Shown one piece after another: positions 1-5,796 of a DNA stretch of 7,590 nucleotides. The stretch's first letter is position 1; every line of letters starts with the position of its first letter. The stretch is from NCBI GenBank assembly GCA_015485235.1, contig WFTX01000127.1, forward strand, positions 1 through 7,590, given 5' to 3'. Source of the stretch: Nitrospirota bacterium. GTDB lineage: Bacteria; Nitrospirota; Thermodesulfovibrionia; Thermodesulfovibrionales; JdFR-85. The notes under the pieces are model-generated. The model did not search any database and had not been told where the DNA came from. It saw nothing but the letters and a program-made list of their open reading frames with translations. The translations under genes were made by a program, and so were the position numbers.

Positions 1-19
1 AGATGTGTATAAGAGACAG
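1..19 (+). other. Nextera/Tn5 mosaic-end adapter remnant (not genomic)
   Basis: Bases 1-19 read AGATGTGTATAAGAGACAG, the exact 19-bp mosaic end used in Nextera tagmentation libraries. It lies flush with the contig edge and opens the purL reading frame with the artificial residues MCIRDR, a peptide familiar as an adapter translation. Genomic sequence starts at about base 20. The ATG at position 3 belongs to the adapter and must not be used as a start codon. Confidence 0.97.
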
Positions 20-3000
20 ATATGAGATAGAGGGCCTTATCCCGTTGCTTCCGGGAAGTCCCTCACCAATGAGGCCTGAAAACCTCCTGTATCATATCAT
101 CTTCACTGCCGAGACCCACAACTTCCCAACCGGTGTGGCTCCCTTCCCGGGAGCTGAGACGGGTACGGGCGGGAGGATAAGGGACGTCCATGCAACGGGC
201 AAGGGAAGCCTCGTAATAGCAGGCACTGCTGCCTACTGTGTGGGGAACCTGAGAATTCCCGGGTATCCCCTTCCCTGGGAGCCGGAAGACTTTGTCTATC
301 CCTCCAATCTCGCCAGCCCTCTCCAGATAGAGATAGAGGCAAGCAACGGGGCATCAGATTATGGTAACAAGTTCGGTGAACCGTTGATCCAGGGCTATAC
401 AAGGAGTTTCGGCCTCAGGATGCCTGACGGTGAGCGGCGGGAGTGGATAAAACCTATAATGTTCACCGGCGGGGTAGGCCAGATGGATGACAGGCACCTT
501 CAGAAGGGTGAGCCTGAGAAGGGGATGCTGGTGATCAAGATAGGTGGGCCGGCCTACCGGATAGGCATAGGCGGTGGGGCTGCCTCAAGCATGATTCAGG
601 GTGAGAATGTCGAGGAACTGGATTTCAGCGCCGTCCAGCGGGGCGATGCCGAGATGGAGCAGAAGCTGAACAGGGTCATAAGGGCCTGTGTCGAGCTTGG
701 TGACAAAAATCCGATCGTGAGCATTCATGACCAGGGTGCCGGTGGAAACTCCAATGTGGTGAAGGAGATAATATACCCTGCCGGTGCAAGGATAGAGATA
801 AGAAACGTGCTCCTGGGGGATGAGACCCTCTCGGTGCTTGAGATATGGGGAGCTGAGTATCAGGAAAATGATGCCCTCCTGATCCGGCCTGAAAGCCTTG
901 AGCGGTTCAGGAGCCTCTGTGAACGGGAGAAGGTCCCCTTCTCTGTGATAGGCGAGATAACCGGAGACGGCTATATAATCTTACATGATGCCCTTGACGG
1001 GAGTACTCCCGAGAACCTCGAACTTGAGAAAGTTCTCGGGAAAATGCCGAGGAAGACATTTCACCTGAACAGGGTGAACCCCCGTCTCGAGCCACTCCGG
1101 ATACCCGAAGGTGTAGGGGTGAAAGATGCCCTTCACCGGGTGCTCAAACTTCTCTCAGTAGGCTCAAAGCGATTCCTTACAAACAAGGTGGACAGGAGTG
1201 TCACCGGCCTTATAGCCCGTCAACAGACAGTGGGACCCCTCCAGTTGACCCTTTCCGATGTGGCGGTTGTAGCCCAGAGCCATACGGGCTATACGGGGGC
1301 GGCCATCTCCATAGGTGAACAGCCTCTGAAGGGACTGATAGATCCAATGGCAATGGCAAGGCTCTCAGTCACAGAGGCCCTGACGAACATTGTCTGGGCA
1401 AGGGTCTCCGGACTTCAGGACATCAAGTGTTCCGGGAACTGGATGTGGGCTGCGAAGCTGCCGGGAGAGGGGGCGAGGCTCTATGATGCGGCGGTGGCGT
1501 TAAGGGATATACTGAATGACCTCGGTATCGGGGTGGATGGCGGGAAGGACAGTCTCTCCATGGCCGCACTCGTGAAAAATCCTGACGGGACCTCTGAGGT
1601 GGTAAAGTCCCCGGGGACGCTTGTGATATCCGCCTATGTGACTGTACCCGATATAAGAAAGGTGGTCACCCCCGATATAAAGGGATCCGGAGGGAGCATT
1701 CTCCTTCATATTGATCTGGGTGGGGGCAGATGCAGGACAGGCGGGTCCGCCCTTGCCCAGGTTTTCGGGCAGGTGGGTGATGAATCTCCTGACCTTGACG
1801 ATCCTGTCCTGTTAAAGAGGGCCTTTGAGGCTGTGCAGGAACTCATAGACCGTGATCTTTTGAGGGCCGGGCACGACATAAGTGACGGCGGCCTGATAGT
1901 GGCTGCCCTTGAAATGGCCTTTGGCGGTAACTCGGGGCTTGACCTGAATATAAAAGGTGATGCCGATCCCATTTTCCTTCTTTTTGCTGAAGAACCTGGG
2001 CTACTCCTGGAGGTGGAGAGGAGGGATTTAGAACAGGTGCAGTCCCTCCTTGCCGAGAGAAAGGTGGACTTCAGCCTGATTGGAGAGACCCTTGAGGAGA
2101 GAGTAATAAAGGTAAGTGTGAATGATAATGAGGTTCTCAATGCCGACATGCGGGAACTGAGGGCGACCTGGGAGGAGACGAGCTACAGGATAGAACTCCT
2201 CCAGTCCAACCCCGTCACTGCTGAGGAGGAATGGAAAGCCTCTTACGACCGTCAAGGCCCGACTTACCGGCTGACCTTCAACCCGGAAGATACACCCCGG
2301 GAGATACTTGAGCGGAAAGAAAAACCCCGGGTGGCGATAATCAGGGAGGAAGGCAGTAACAGCGACCGGGAGATGGCTTCTGCCTTTTTCAGGGCGGGCT
2401 TCGAAGTCTGGGATATCACGATGACCGACCTTGCTGCAGGCAGGATCAGCCTTGCCGGATTCAGGGGGGTCGCCTTTGTGGGCGGATTCAGCTACGCTGA
2501 TGTGCTGGATTCTGCAAAGGGATGGGCAGGAGTTATCAGGTTTAATGAGAGTATATACAGGGCCTTTCAGGAATTCTACGACAGGGAAGATACCTTCAGC
2601 CTCGGTGTATGTAACGGATGCCAGTTGATGGCCCTCCTTGGCTGGGTGCCCTGGAGAGGGCTTGACGGCATAAGCCAGCCCCGGTTTGTAAGGAACCGCT
2701 CAGGGAGGTTTGAGTCACGGTTTTCCACTGTGAAAATCCTTCCGTCAGAATCGATTTTCTTAAGAGGCATGGAGGGTTCGATCCTGGGCGTCTGGGTCGC
2801 CCACGGTGAGGGAAGGGCTTACTTCCCTGATGAGAATGTCTTCCGGGAAGTCATGGACAAAGGGCTCGCTCCCCTTCGATACGTGAATGATGAGGGTGAG
2901 GAGACCGAGGTCTATCCCTTCAACCCCAACGGCTCACCCCTTGGGATAACTGCATTAATATCAAACGATGGGAGACACCTTGCCATGATGCCCCATCCTG

Positions 3001-3122
3001 AAAGGACATTCCTCAAGTGGCAGTGGGCATGGATGCCCCAGGAATGGAAGCAGGATATGAAGGCATCCCCCTGGCTCAGGCTCTTCCAGAATGCCCGGCT
3101 CTGGTGTGAGAAGAACGGATAG
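20..3122 (+). CDS. purL: Phosphoribosylformylglycinamidine synthase, single-chain type (5'-truncated)
   Basis: FGAM synthase (EC 6.3.5.3) catalyses the fourth step of de novo purine synthesis in the cytoplasm, converting FGAR, glutamine and ATP to FGAM. About 1033 genuine residues remain; full-length enzymes of this type have about 1300, so the N-terminal PurS-like and linker domains (roughly 260-300 residues) are missing at the contig edge. Counting from the adapter ATG, the first PurM-like half has FTAETHNFP (34-42) and GASDYGNKFGEP (about 115-126). The second half has DGGKDSLSM (512-520). A fused class I glutamine amidotransferase starts near 776, with the nucleophile Cys870 in GVCNGCQ and His998/Glu1000 in MPHPER completing the triad. 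The sequence resembles the E. coli and human PFAS type, not the separate PurS/PurL/PurQ system. The frame is intact to TAG. Promoter and start lie outside the window, so regulation cannot be read. It converges with the gene at 3141-3584. Confidence 0.97.
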
Positions 3123-3131
3123 GTTGAGAGT

Positions 3132-3157
3132 GGTCCGGGCCTAATTAAGCCCGAACC
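3132..3157. terminator. Hairpin between convergent genes, possible bidirectional terminator
   Basis: GGT-C-CGGGC (3132-3140) pairs with GCCCG-A-ACC (3149-3157), leaving one C/A mismatch and an 8-base loop CTAATTAA. It starts 10 bases after the purL stop and contains the stop codon of the opposing gene in its loop. It is GC-rich and well placed to separate convergent transcripts. Neither side has a clear T-tract, so intrinsic termination is uncertain; the hairpin might instead protect 3' ends. Confidence 0.45.
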
Positions 3158-3584
3158 GTTCAAGTATGCCGGTCTTTTCGAATTTTGTGAGATCTGCAGC
3201 CAGCGTTTTCTTTAGTTTCTTCCGTGTATCCTCTGAGAGCAGTTCAACAAGCTGTTTCTGGATCCTCTTGGGTGCCGAGAGGTACCACCTTTCAGGCTGG
3301 TTCTCCTCTATTACCCTTTCTATCCTGGAGGCTATCTTCTTGAGGACCTTCTTCTGTTCTTCCTGTTCAAAGTTGTGGAGGTCGCCGTAGCCCTTCAGCG
3401 AGTTCCTTTCACCGCCCATCCCAAAGCGGCCGGCCCTGTCCGTCAGTTTCTCACTCACGCGAATATGGGCTTCAGGGCTTTCAAACTCTTCAATTATCTC
3501 AAGCCTTGGGGTCCCCCGATCTGTCCGTTCAAAGGCATAGGCCTTGAAGTGTCCGAGGTCTGAGACTATAACAACAGGTCTCAT
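3141..3584 (-). CDS. Host attachment protein family (Host_attach, eRF1/Pelota-like fold)
   Basis: A soluble protein of 147 residues with the layout of the family annotated 'protein required for attachment to host cells' (COG5622, Pfam Host_attach). An N-terminal strand (RPVVIVSDLGHFKAYAFE) is followed by a polar Gly/Arg/Asp-rich stretch (about 48-70), a helix rich in Lys and Glu, and the C-terminal hallmark WYLSAPKRIQKQLVELL ... LAADLTKF (about 100-137). The family takes its name from work on Agrobacterium plant attachment. Comparative studies place it near the archaeal-bacterial release-factor-like (baeRF) domains, so a ribosome- or RNA-related role is as plausible as adhesion. It has no signal peptide or membrane segment. 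The ATG is fixed by a perfect AAAGGAGGT (3591-3599), 6 bases upstream. It lies 42 bp downstream of zapA in the same direction, so co-transcription is likely. The family call is fairly firm; the function is not known. Confidence 0.8.
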   Translation of the reverse strand: MRPVVIVSDLGHFKAYAFERTDRGTPRLEIIEEFESPEAHIRVSEKLTDRAGRFGMGGERNSLKGYGDLHNFEQEEQKKVLKKIASRIERVIEENQPERWYLSAPKRIQKQLVELLSEDTRKKLKKTLAADLTKFEKTGILERFGLN

Positions 3585-3590
3585 GTCAGA

Positions 3591-3599
3591 ACCTCCTTT
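3591..3599 (-). promoter_or_regulatory. Strong Shine-Dalgarno of the Host_attach gene
   Basis: On the minus strand this reads AAAGGAGGT, a near-complete match to the anti-Shine-Dalgarno sequence, 6 bases before the ATG at 3584. It confirms that start and suggests efficient independent translation although the gene trails zapA. Confidence 0.85.
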
Positions 3600-3626
3600 C
3601 TTGAGGGCCTCCTCAGAGGGAGAGCC

Positions 3627-3893
3627 TCATTCGAAGAGTTTCACCAACTGGTCGGCCTTGCTTGCTATCCCCTTCTGGAGGTCCTCCTGCTCCCGTCTGT
3701 AACGGAAGAGTTCATCGGCTATATTGAATGATGCCAGTATCGATGCCTTCAGGGGTGTGATGCTCGGACTGGAGTCTATGATCTCCTTTATCTTCTTTTC
3801 AACAAAGTCGGCGAGCTCGAGTATGTAGTCATCCGTTGCATCACCCTTTATCTTGTATTTCTGCCCCAGTATGGTGAACTCTACGGTTCCCAT
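3627..3893 (-). CDS. zapA: Cell division protein ZapA
   Basis: ZapA binds and cross-links FtsZ filaments at midcell and promotes Z-ring assembly. The 88-residue product opens with the family signature VEFTILGQKYKIKG, continues with DDYILELADFVEKKIKEI, and has an Ala-rich helix (LKASILASFNIADELFRYR) leading into a short coiled coil that would mediate dimerisation. Its length fits the family (about 90-110). An upstream in-frame TTG at 3908 would add five residues, but an AAGGAG at 3900-3905 lies inside that extension. That site stands 6 bases from the ATG at 3893 and 3 bases from the ATG at 3896, so 3893 is preferred. It sits 11 bases downstream of the ZapB-like stop codon, and the ribosome site overlaps that gene's end, suggesting translational coupling. 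The pairing with a ZapB-like protein supports the call. Confidence 0.9.
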   Translation of the reverse strand: MGTVEFTILGQKYKIKGDATDDYILELADFVEKKIKEIIDSSPSITPLKASILASFNIADELFRYRREQEDLQKGIASKADQLVKLFE

Positions 3894-3899
3894 CATCTG

Positions 3900-3905
3900 C
3901 TCCTT
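3900..3905 (-). promoter_or_regulatory. Shine-Dalgarno deciding the zapA start
   Basis: AAGGAG on the minus strand overlaps the TGA stop of the upstream zapB-like gene. Its distance favours ATG 3893 (6 bases) over ATG 3896 (3 bases) and rules against the TTG at 3908, which lies upstream of it. Confidence 0.7.
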
Positions 3906-4123
3906 CAAATCTGGATGGTTTCCAGTTCAGAGAGAAGCTCCTCAAGCTGTCCCCTGACGGACGTCTTCTCCCCTTTAAGTCTCTCAATCTCCATGTTTTT
4001 CTCATTGAGGAGGGCTTCAAGCTCGGTTATCCTCCTCTCAAGCTCAGCCTTTTCCTCCTTGAGGGAACGGACCTTTTCAATAGCTGAGGCGATTTTCTCC
4101 TCGAGTCCACTCAGTGATTCCAC
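3905..4123 (-). CDS. zapB: ZapB-like coiled-coil cell division protein
   Basis: A 72-residue, almost entirely helical protein with heptad-like spacing of Leu and Ile between charged residues (GLEEKIASAIEKVRSLKEEK near the start, LEELLSELETI at the end). E. coli ZapB is an 81-residue antiparallel coiled coil that joins the Z-ring through ZapA. Here the length, the start pattern (LEEKIASAIEKV against LEAKVQQAIDTI) and the position directly upstream of zapA all match. Coiled coils resemble each other easily, so the gene order carries much of the weight. The start is GTG at 4123: AAGGAGGT (4131-4138) lies 7 bases upstream of it. An in-frame ATG at 4159 would give 84 residues but has no ribosome site and lies at the predicted transcription start. 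No membrane segment or cysteine. Confidence 0.75.
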   Translation of the reverse strand: MESLSGLEEKIASAIEKVRSLKEEKAELERRITELEALLNEKNMEIERLKGEKTSVRGQLEELLSELETIQI

Positions 4124-4130
4124 TTTCTGA

Positions 4131-4138
4131 ACCTCCTT
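4131..4138 (-). promoter_or_regulatory. Shine-Dalgarno deciding the zapB GTG start
   Basis: AAGGAGGT on the minus strand, 7 bases before GTG 4123. It lies inside the longer frame that starts at ATG 4159, which argues that the longer frame is an over-extension. Confidence 0.8.
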
Positions 4139-4160
4139 ATCCTCAAATAGTAATCCCATA

Positions 4161-4173
4161 GGATATTATATCA
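4161..4173 (-). promoter_or_regulatory. Extended -10 promoter of the zapB-zapA-Host_attach cluster
   Basis: The minus strand reads TGATATAATATCC: a perfect TGnTATAAT extended -10 (TG at 4173-4172, TATAAT 4170-4165). No good -35 box stands 17 bases upstream (CCAGAA), as is common for extended -10 promoters. Transcription would start near 4158, giving zapB a leader of about 35 bases that contains its ribosome site. The whole 13-mer recurs on the plus strand at 4752-4764. Confidence 0.65.
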
Positions 4174-4184
4174 TGTTTTCTCCC

Positions 4185-4730
4185 TCATTCTGGTAACCTC
4201 GTCCTCCCTCCCGATACTTCATTATACCATCTGTCGATCACCTCTTTCATCGCCTTTGCGTTGAAACCATGCCATCTCTTCCTTTCCTTTCTGTCTCTGA
4301 GGAGGACGTCTTTGAACCTCCTGAAGGCACCGCTGCCGTTCAGAGACGCTGCAAGTTCTTTTCTCAGGACCGGGTCTTTGACAGTCATTGCAAATCTTGT
4401 CATCACTTCAAATGCTTCGTCTGAGTCCCGTTCCGGAATTCGTATGAACCGATTCGGGTAAAGAAGGACCTCTACAGCCTTCTCGACTACCTCTTCCTCC
4501 TCGACTGTCAGATCTGCATCCATATTGACCTCACTGTCGAAGACTGTACCCATTTCGTAATCCTCTTCCAACTCGTGATAGAGCTTCCTCAGTGCTGCTT
4601 TAAGCAGAGATACGGGAATCTCCTTCACCTCTCCGGTGACCAGGTCAAGATAGTAGTCGAACCTGTCTCTCCGGACATCCTCCATCGCCTTCTGTATCCT
4701 GTCGTAAGAAAAGGCCTTGCCCCTGTTCAT
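4185..4730 (-). CDS. UPF0158 family protein
   Basis: A 181-residue soluble protein matching the uncharacterised family UPF0158 (Pfam PF03682). Recognisable blocks are YYLDLVTGEV (26-35), a pattern with RFIRIPERDSDEAFEVMTRFAMTV in the middle, and a C-terminal GSGAFRRFKDVLLRD followed by an aromatic-charged segment (KRWHGF ... DRWYNE). Family members often have these blocks: a conserved 'gaFrrFKd' motif, then a Trp-rich helix. The central region is strongly acidic (about 54-88). The biochemical function of the family is unknown. The ATG at 4730 has no convincing Shine-Dalgarno; an in-frame ATG at codon 16 is a possible alternative, but the longer form is kept. It ends 25 bp before the zapB-like ATG and just upstream of that cluster's promoter, so read-through into the division genes is possible. 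Confidence 0.82.
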   Translation of the reverse strand: MNRGKAFSYDRIQKAMEDVRRDRFDYYLDLVTGEVKEIPVSLLKAALRKLYHELEEDYEMGTVFDSEVNMDADLTVEEEEVVEKAVEVLLYPNRFIRIPERDSDEAFEVMTRFAMTVKDPVLRKELAASLNGSGAFRRFKDVLLRDRKERKRWHGFNAKAMKEVIDRWYNEVSGGRTRLPE

Positions 4731-4751
4731 TTTCTATCAGCCCCGGAGTTG

Positions 4752-4764
4752 TGATATAATATCC
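4752..4764 (+). promoter_or_regulatory. Extended -10 promoter upstream of the SEC-C gene
   Basis: TGATATAATATCC contains a perfect TGnTATAAT (TG 4752-4753, TATAAT 4755-4760) with no usable -35 at the normal distance (TTCTAT). Transcription would begin near 4767 and could serve the SEC-C gene and possibly the membrane-protein and GroES-like genes after it. It is identical over 13 bases to the minus-strand promoter at 4173-4161. Confidence 0.55.
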
Positions 4765-4771
4765 GTGATTT

Positions 4772-4777
4772 ATTATA
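4772..4777 (-). promoter_or_regulatory. Candidate -10 box for the UPF0158 gene
   Basis: The minus strand reads TATAAT at 4777-4772, about 42 bases before the UPF0158 ATG. The hexamer 17 bases upstream (GGCATC) does not resemble TTGACA and there is no TG extension, so only the -10 supports it. Confidence 0.35.
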
Positions 4778-4917
4778 GAACATGTCCGGTACAGGATGCC
4801 GTCCAGACTCTTCACTGCTCTTATGGAAAAGGCAATTCCTGCTCATAATGAAGGTGTTTCTTCCAACATAGGGCAGGACAACGGAGTTTGCTCTCGCTGT
4901 ACATACCCACTCAGAAA

Positions 4918-4923
4918 AAGGAG
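4918..4923 (+). promoter_or_regulatory. Shine-Dalgarno of the SEC-C gene
   Basis: AAGGAG (within AAAAAGGAGAG) stands 8 bases before ATG 4932. It is strong support that this very short frame is translated. Confidence 0.8.
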
Positions 4924-4931
4924 AGAAAGAC

Positions 4932-5111
4932 ATGGGTTTTATTGACAGTATCGTGTCATACTTTATAAGTTCAGGCGAAGAGGAGATACCGAAACTCGGG
5001 AGGAACGATCCCTGCTGGTGCGGTAGCGGGAAGAAATACAAGCGCTGCCACCTGGAGGAGGATGAGAAGAAGAGATCCCGCCAGCGGGCACAGACATGCA
5101 CTACCAGTTGA
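4932..5111 (+). CDS. SEC-C zinc-motif microprotein (59 aa)
   Basis: The product begins MGFIDSIVSYFISSGEEE and carries a textbook SEC-C motif, GRNDPCWCGSGKKYKRCH (23-40): Cys28, Cys30, Cys39 and His40 form the C-x-C-x8-C-H zinc site seen at the C-terminus of SecA, where it contacts SecB and ribosomes. A polar, basic tail follows (about 41-59). Stand-alone SEC-C proteins are widespread and mostly uncharacterised; there is no SecA domain here, so it is not a secA fragment by its own content. The gene has a strong AAGGAG site and an extended -10 promoter about 165 bases upstream. An opposing frame on the minus strand (4727-5101) covers the same bases but has no recognisable features. The membrane-protein gene starts 33 bp downstream, so the two are probably co-transcribed. 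A binding partner cannot be inferred. Confidence 0.85.
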   Translation: MGFIDSIVSYFISSGEEEIPKLGRNDPCWCGSGKKYKRCHLEEDEKKRSRQRAQTCTTS

Positions 5112-5121
5112 CAGACCTCCC

Positions 5122-5140
5122 GAGGGTGAGGTTCACCTTC
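5122..5140 (+). repeat. Inverted repeat just before the DUF2301 start
   Basis: GAGGGTGA (5122-5129) can pair with TCACCTTC (5133-5140) across a 3-base GGT loop, with one G-T wobble. It ends 4 bases before ATG 5145 and takes up the only purine-rich bases (GAGG) that could act as a ribosome site. A competing small stem (CCTC/GAGG, 5116-5125) overlaps it. There is no T-tract, so it is not an intrinsic terminator. Confidence 0.35.
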
Positions 5141-5144
5141 TGAT

Positions 5145-5765
5145 ATGGGAGAAAAAAGGGAATTCCAGCCCCTGACAGGGGCGGACAGGTTGTCGGTTTT
5201 TCTTTACAGGACCGGCATACTCCTTACCGGTCTGCTCCTGGCTGCAGGAGCATGGTTCTATTTCAGCCAGGGAGATGTGGAAGACTGGGAAGTCCTGGCT
5301 GAGAGGGCCCGGCCTTGGGGGGGGATTTATGTGTTGTTGCTCTTTATATCAGCAGGGATCACATCTTTCACCATTCACCTCTATGTGAAGAAGTTCAGAA
5401 TTCTCATAAAGAGGCTTTATCTGTTGTCAGTGGTATTCCTTGTTGCTGGTATCCTCTACAAAGGGGCAGGGGATCTCGGCTGGCTCTTCTTTTCTCCCTG
5501 GGGGATCCCGTCACTGCTTCCCCTTTCACTCTGTATCGGTTTTGTAGCCGCCAAGGAGGCATTCTGTTTCAGGATGGTTGAGGGGTATATTATTGCAATG
5601 TTCCTTCCCTTTACAGTTCTGGTAATCATGCTCAGGCTTGTCGCACCTGCTGTGGGGGGGGTGATGATATATCTGATTACATTTTTGTATCTTCTGTTCA
5701 TGGTCAGAAAGATTCCAATGCCCTTTGCTTTTGATATAGGAGACAAGAGCGCCTATGAGCAATAA
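5145..5765 (+). CDS. DUF2301-type integral membrane protein
   Basis: A 206-residue polytopic inner-membrane protein with about six hydrophobic segments: 23-40, 60-81, 91-107, 113-134, 147-166 and 170-187. The conserved-looking block AAKEAFCF (135-142), between segments four and five, and the overall length and layout resemble the DUF2301 / COG5413 family of predicted integral membrane proteins. I recognise the family by pattern only, and its function is unknown. The N-terminus is polar (MGEKREFQPLTGADR) with no cleavable signal peptide. The ATG has no clear Shine-Dalgarno and follows a small hairpin, so translation may be weak or coupled to the SEC-C gene 33 bp upstream. Two runs of eight G (5317-5324 and 5654-5661) lie in frame as Gly-Gly pairs; a slip in either would truncate the protein. 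Confidence 0.6.
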   Translation: MGEKREFQPLTGADRLSVFLYRTGILLTGLLLAAGAWFYFSQGDVEDWEVLAERARPWGGIYVLLLFISAGITSFTIHLYVKKFRILIKRLYLLSVVFLVAGILYKGAGDLGWLFFSPWGIPSLLPLSLCIGFVAAKEAFCFRMVEGYIIAMFLPFTVLVIMLRLVAPAVGGVMIYLITFLYLLFMVRKIPMPFAFDIGDKSAYEQ

Positions 5766-5796
5766 AAAACACCCTGAAAGAGACCGGCTTTGGTGA
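5755..5796 (+). other. Candidate 13-codon mini-cistron coupled to the GroES-like gene
   Basis: A short frame, MSNKKHPERDRLW, starts at an ATG inside the last codons of the DUF2301 gene and ends with a TGA at 5794-5796 that overlaps the GroES-like GTG start as GTGA. An AGGAG at about 5738-5742 lies 12-13 bases upstream of the ATG, which is longer than ideal. The peptide itself is unlikely to have a function; the arrangement would hand terminating ribosomes to the next gene. It may also be chance. Confidence 0.35.

Larger units (their letters stand above)
4731..4931. other. Divergent intergenic region with leader of the SEC-C gene
   Basis: About 200 bp separate the UPF0158 gene (minus) from the SEC-C gene (plus). 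It holds an extended -10 on the plus strand (4752-4760) and a TATAAT on the minus strand (4777-4772) about 40 bp upstream of the UPF0158 start, with no good -35 box for either. From the plus promoter the SEC-C mRNA would have a leader of about 165 bases. The leader contains an unassigned 49-codon frame from ATG 4796 to TGA 4945, which overlaps the SEC-C start. That frame has no clear ribosome site and I recognise no family, so I do not call it a gene. No tRNA, terminator hairpin or riboswitch fold is evident. Confidence 0.5.

Noticed and set aside
1706..2149. A 147-codon minus-strand frame inside purL (and several shorter ones)
   Set aside because: All lie within the strongly conserved purL frame; their Ser/Arg-rich translations are typical of the complement of a codon-biased gene.
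3141..3584. Host-attachment name suggesting a phage receptor, pathogenicity or defence gene
   Set aside because: The name comes from Agrobacterium plant attachment; the protein has no secretion signal and the neighbourhood is housekeeping, with no phage or defence genes.
3603..3628. Imperfect stem (GAGG/CCTC and CTCC/GGAG) between zapA and the Host_attach gene
   Set aside because: It has two mismatched pairs in the middle and no T-tract; the genes look co-transcribed, so I do not call it a terminator.
4727..5101. A 124-codon open frame on the minus strand in the divergent region
   Set aside because: It lies antisense to the SEC-C gene, whose zinc motif and ribosome site are clear; its own product has low-complexity Ser/Phe runs and no recognisable family.
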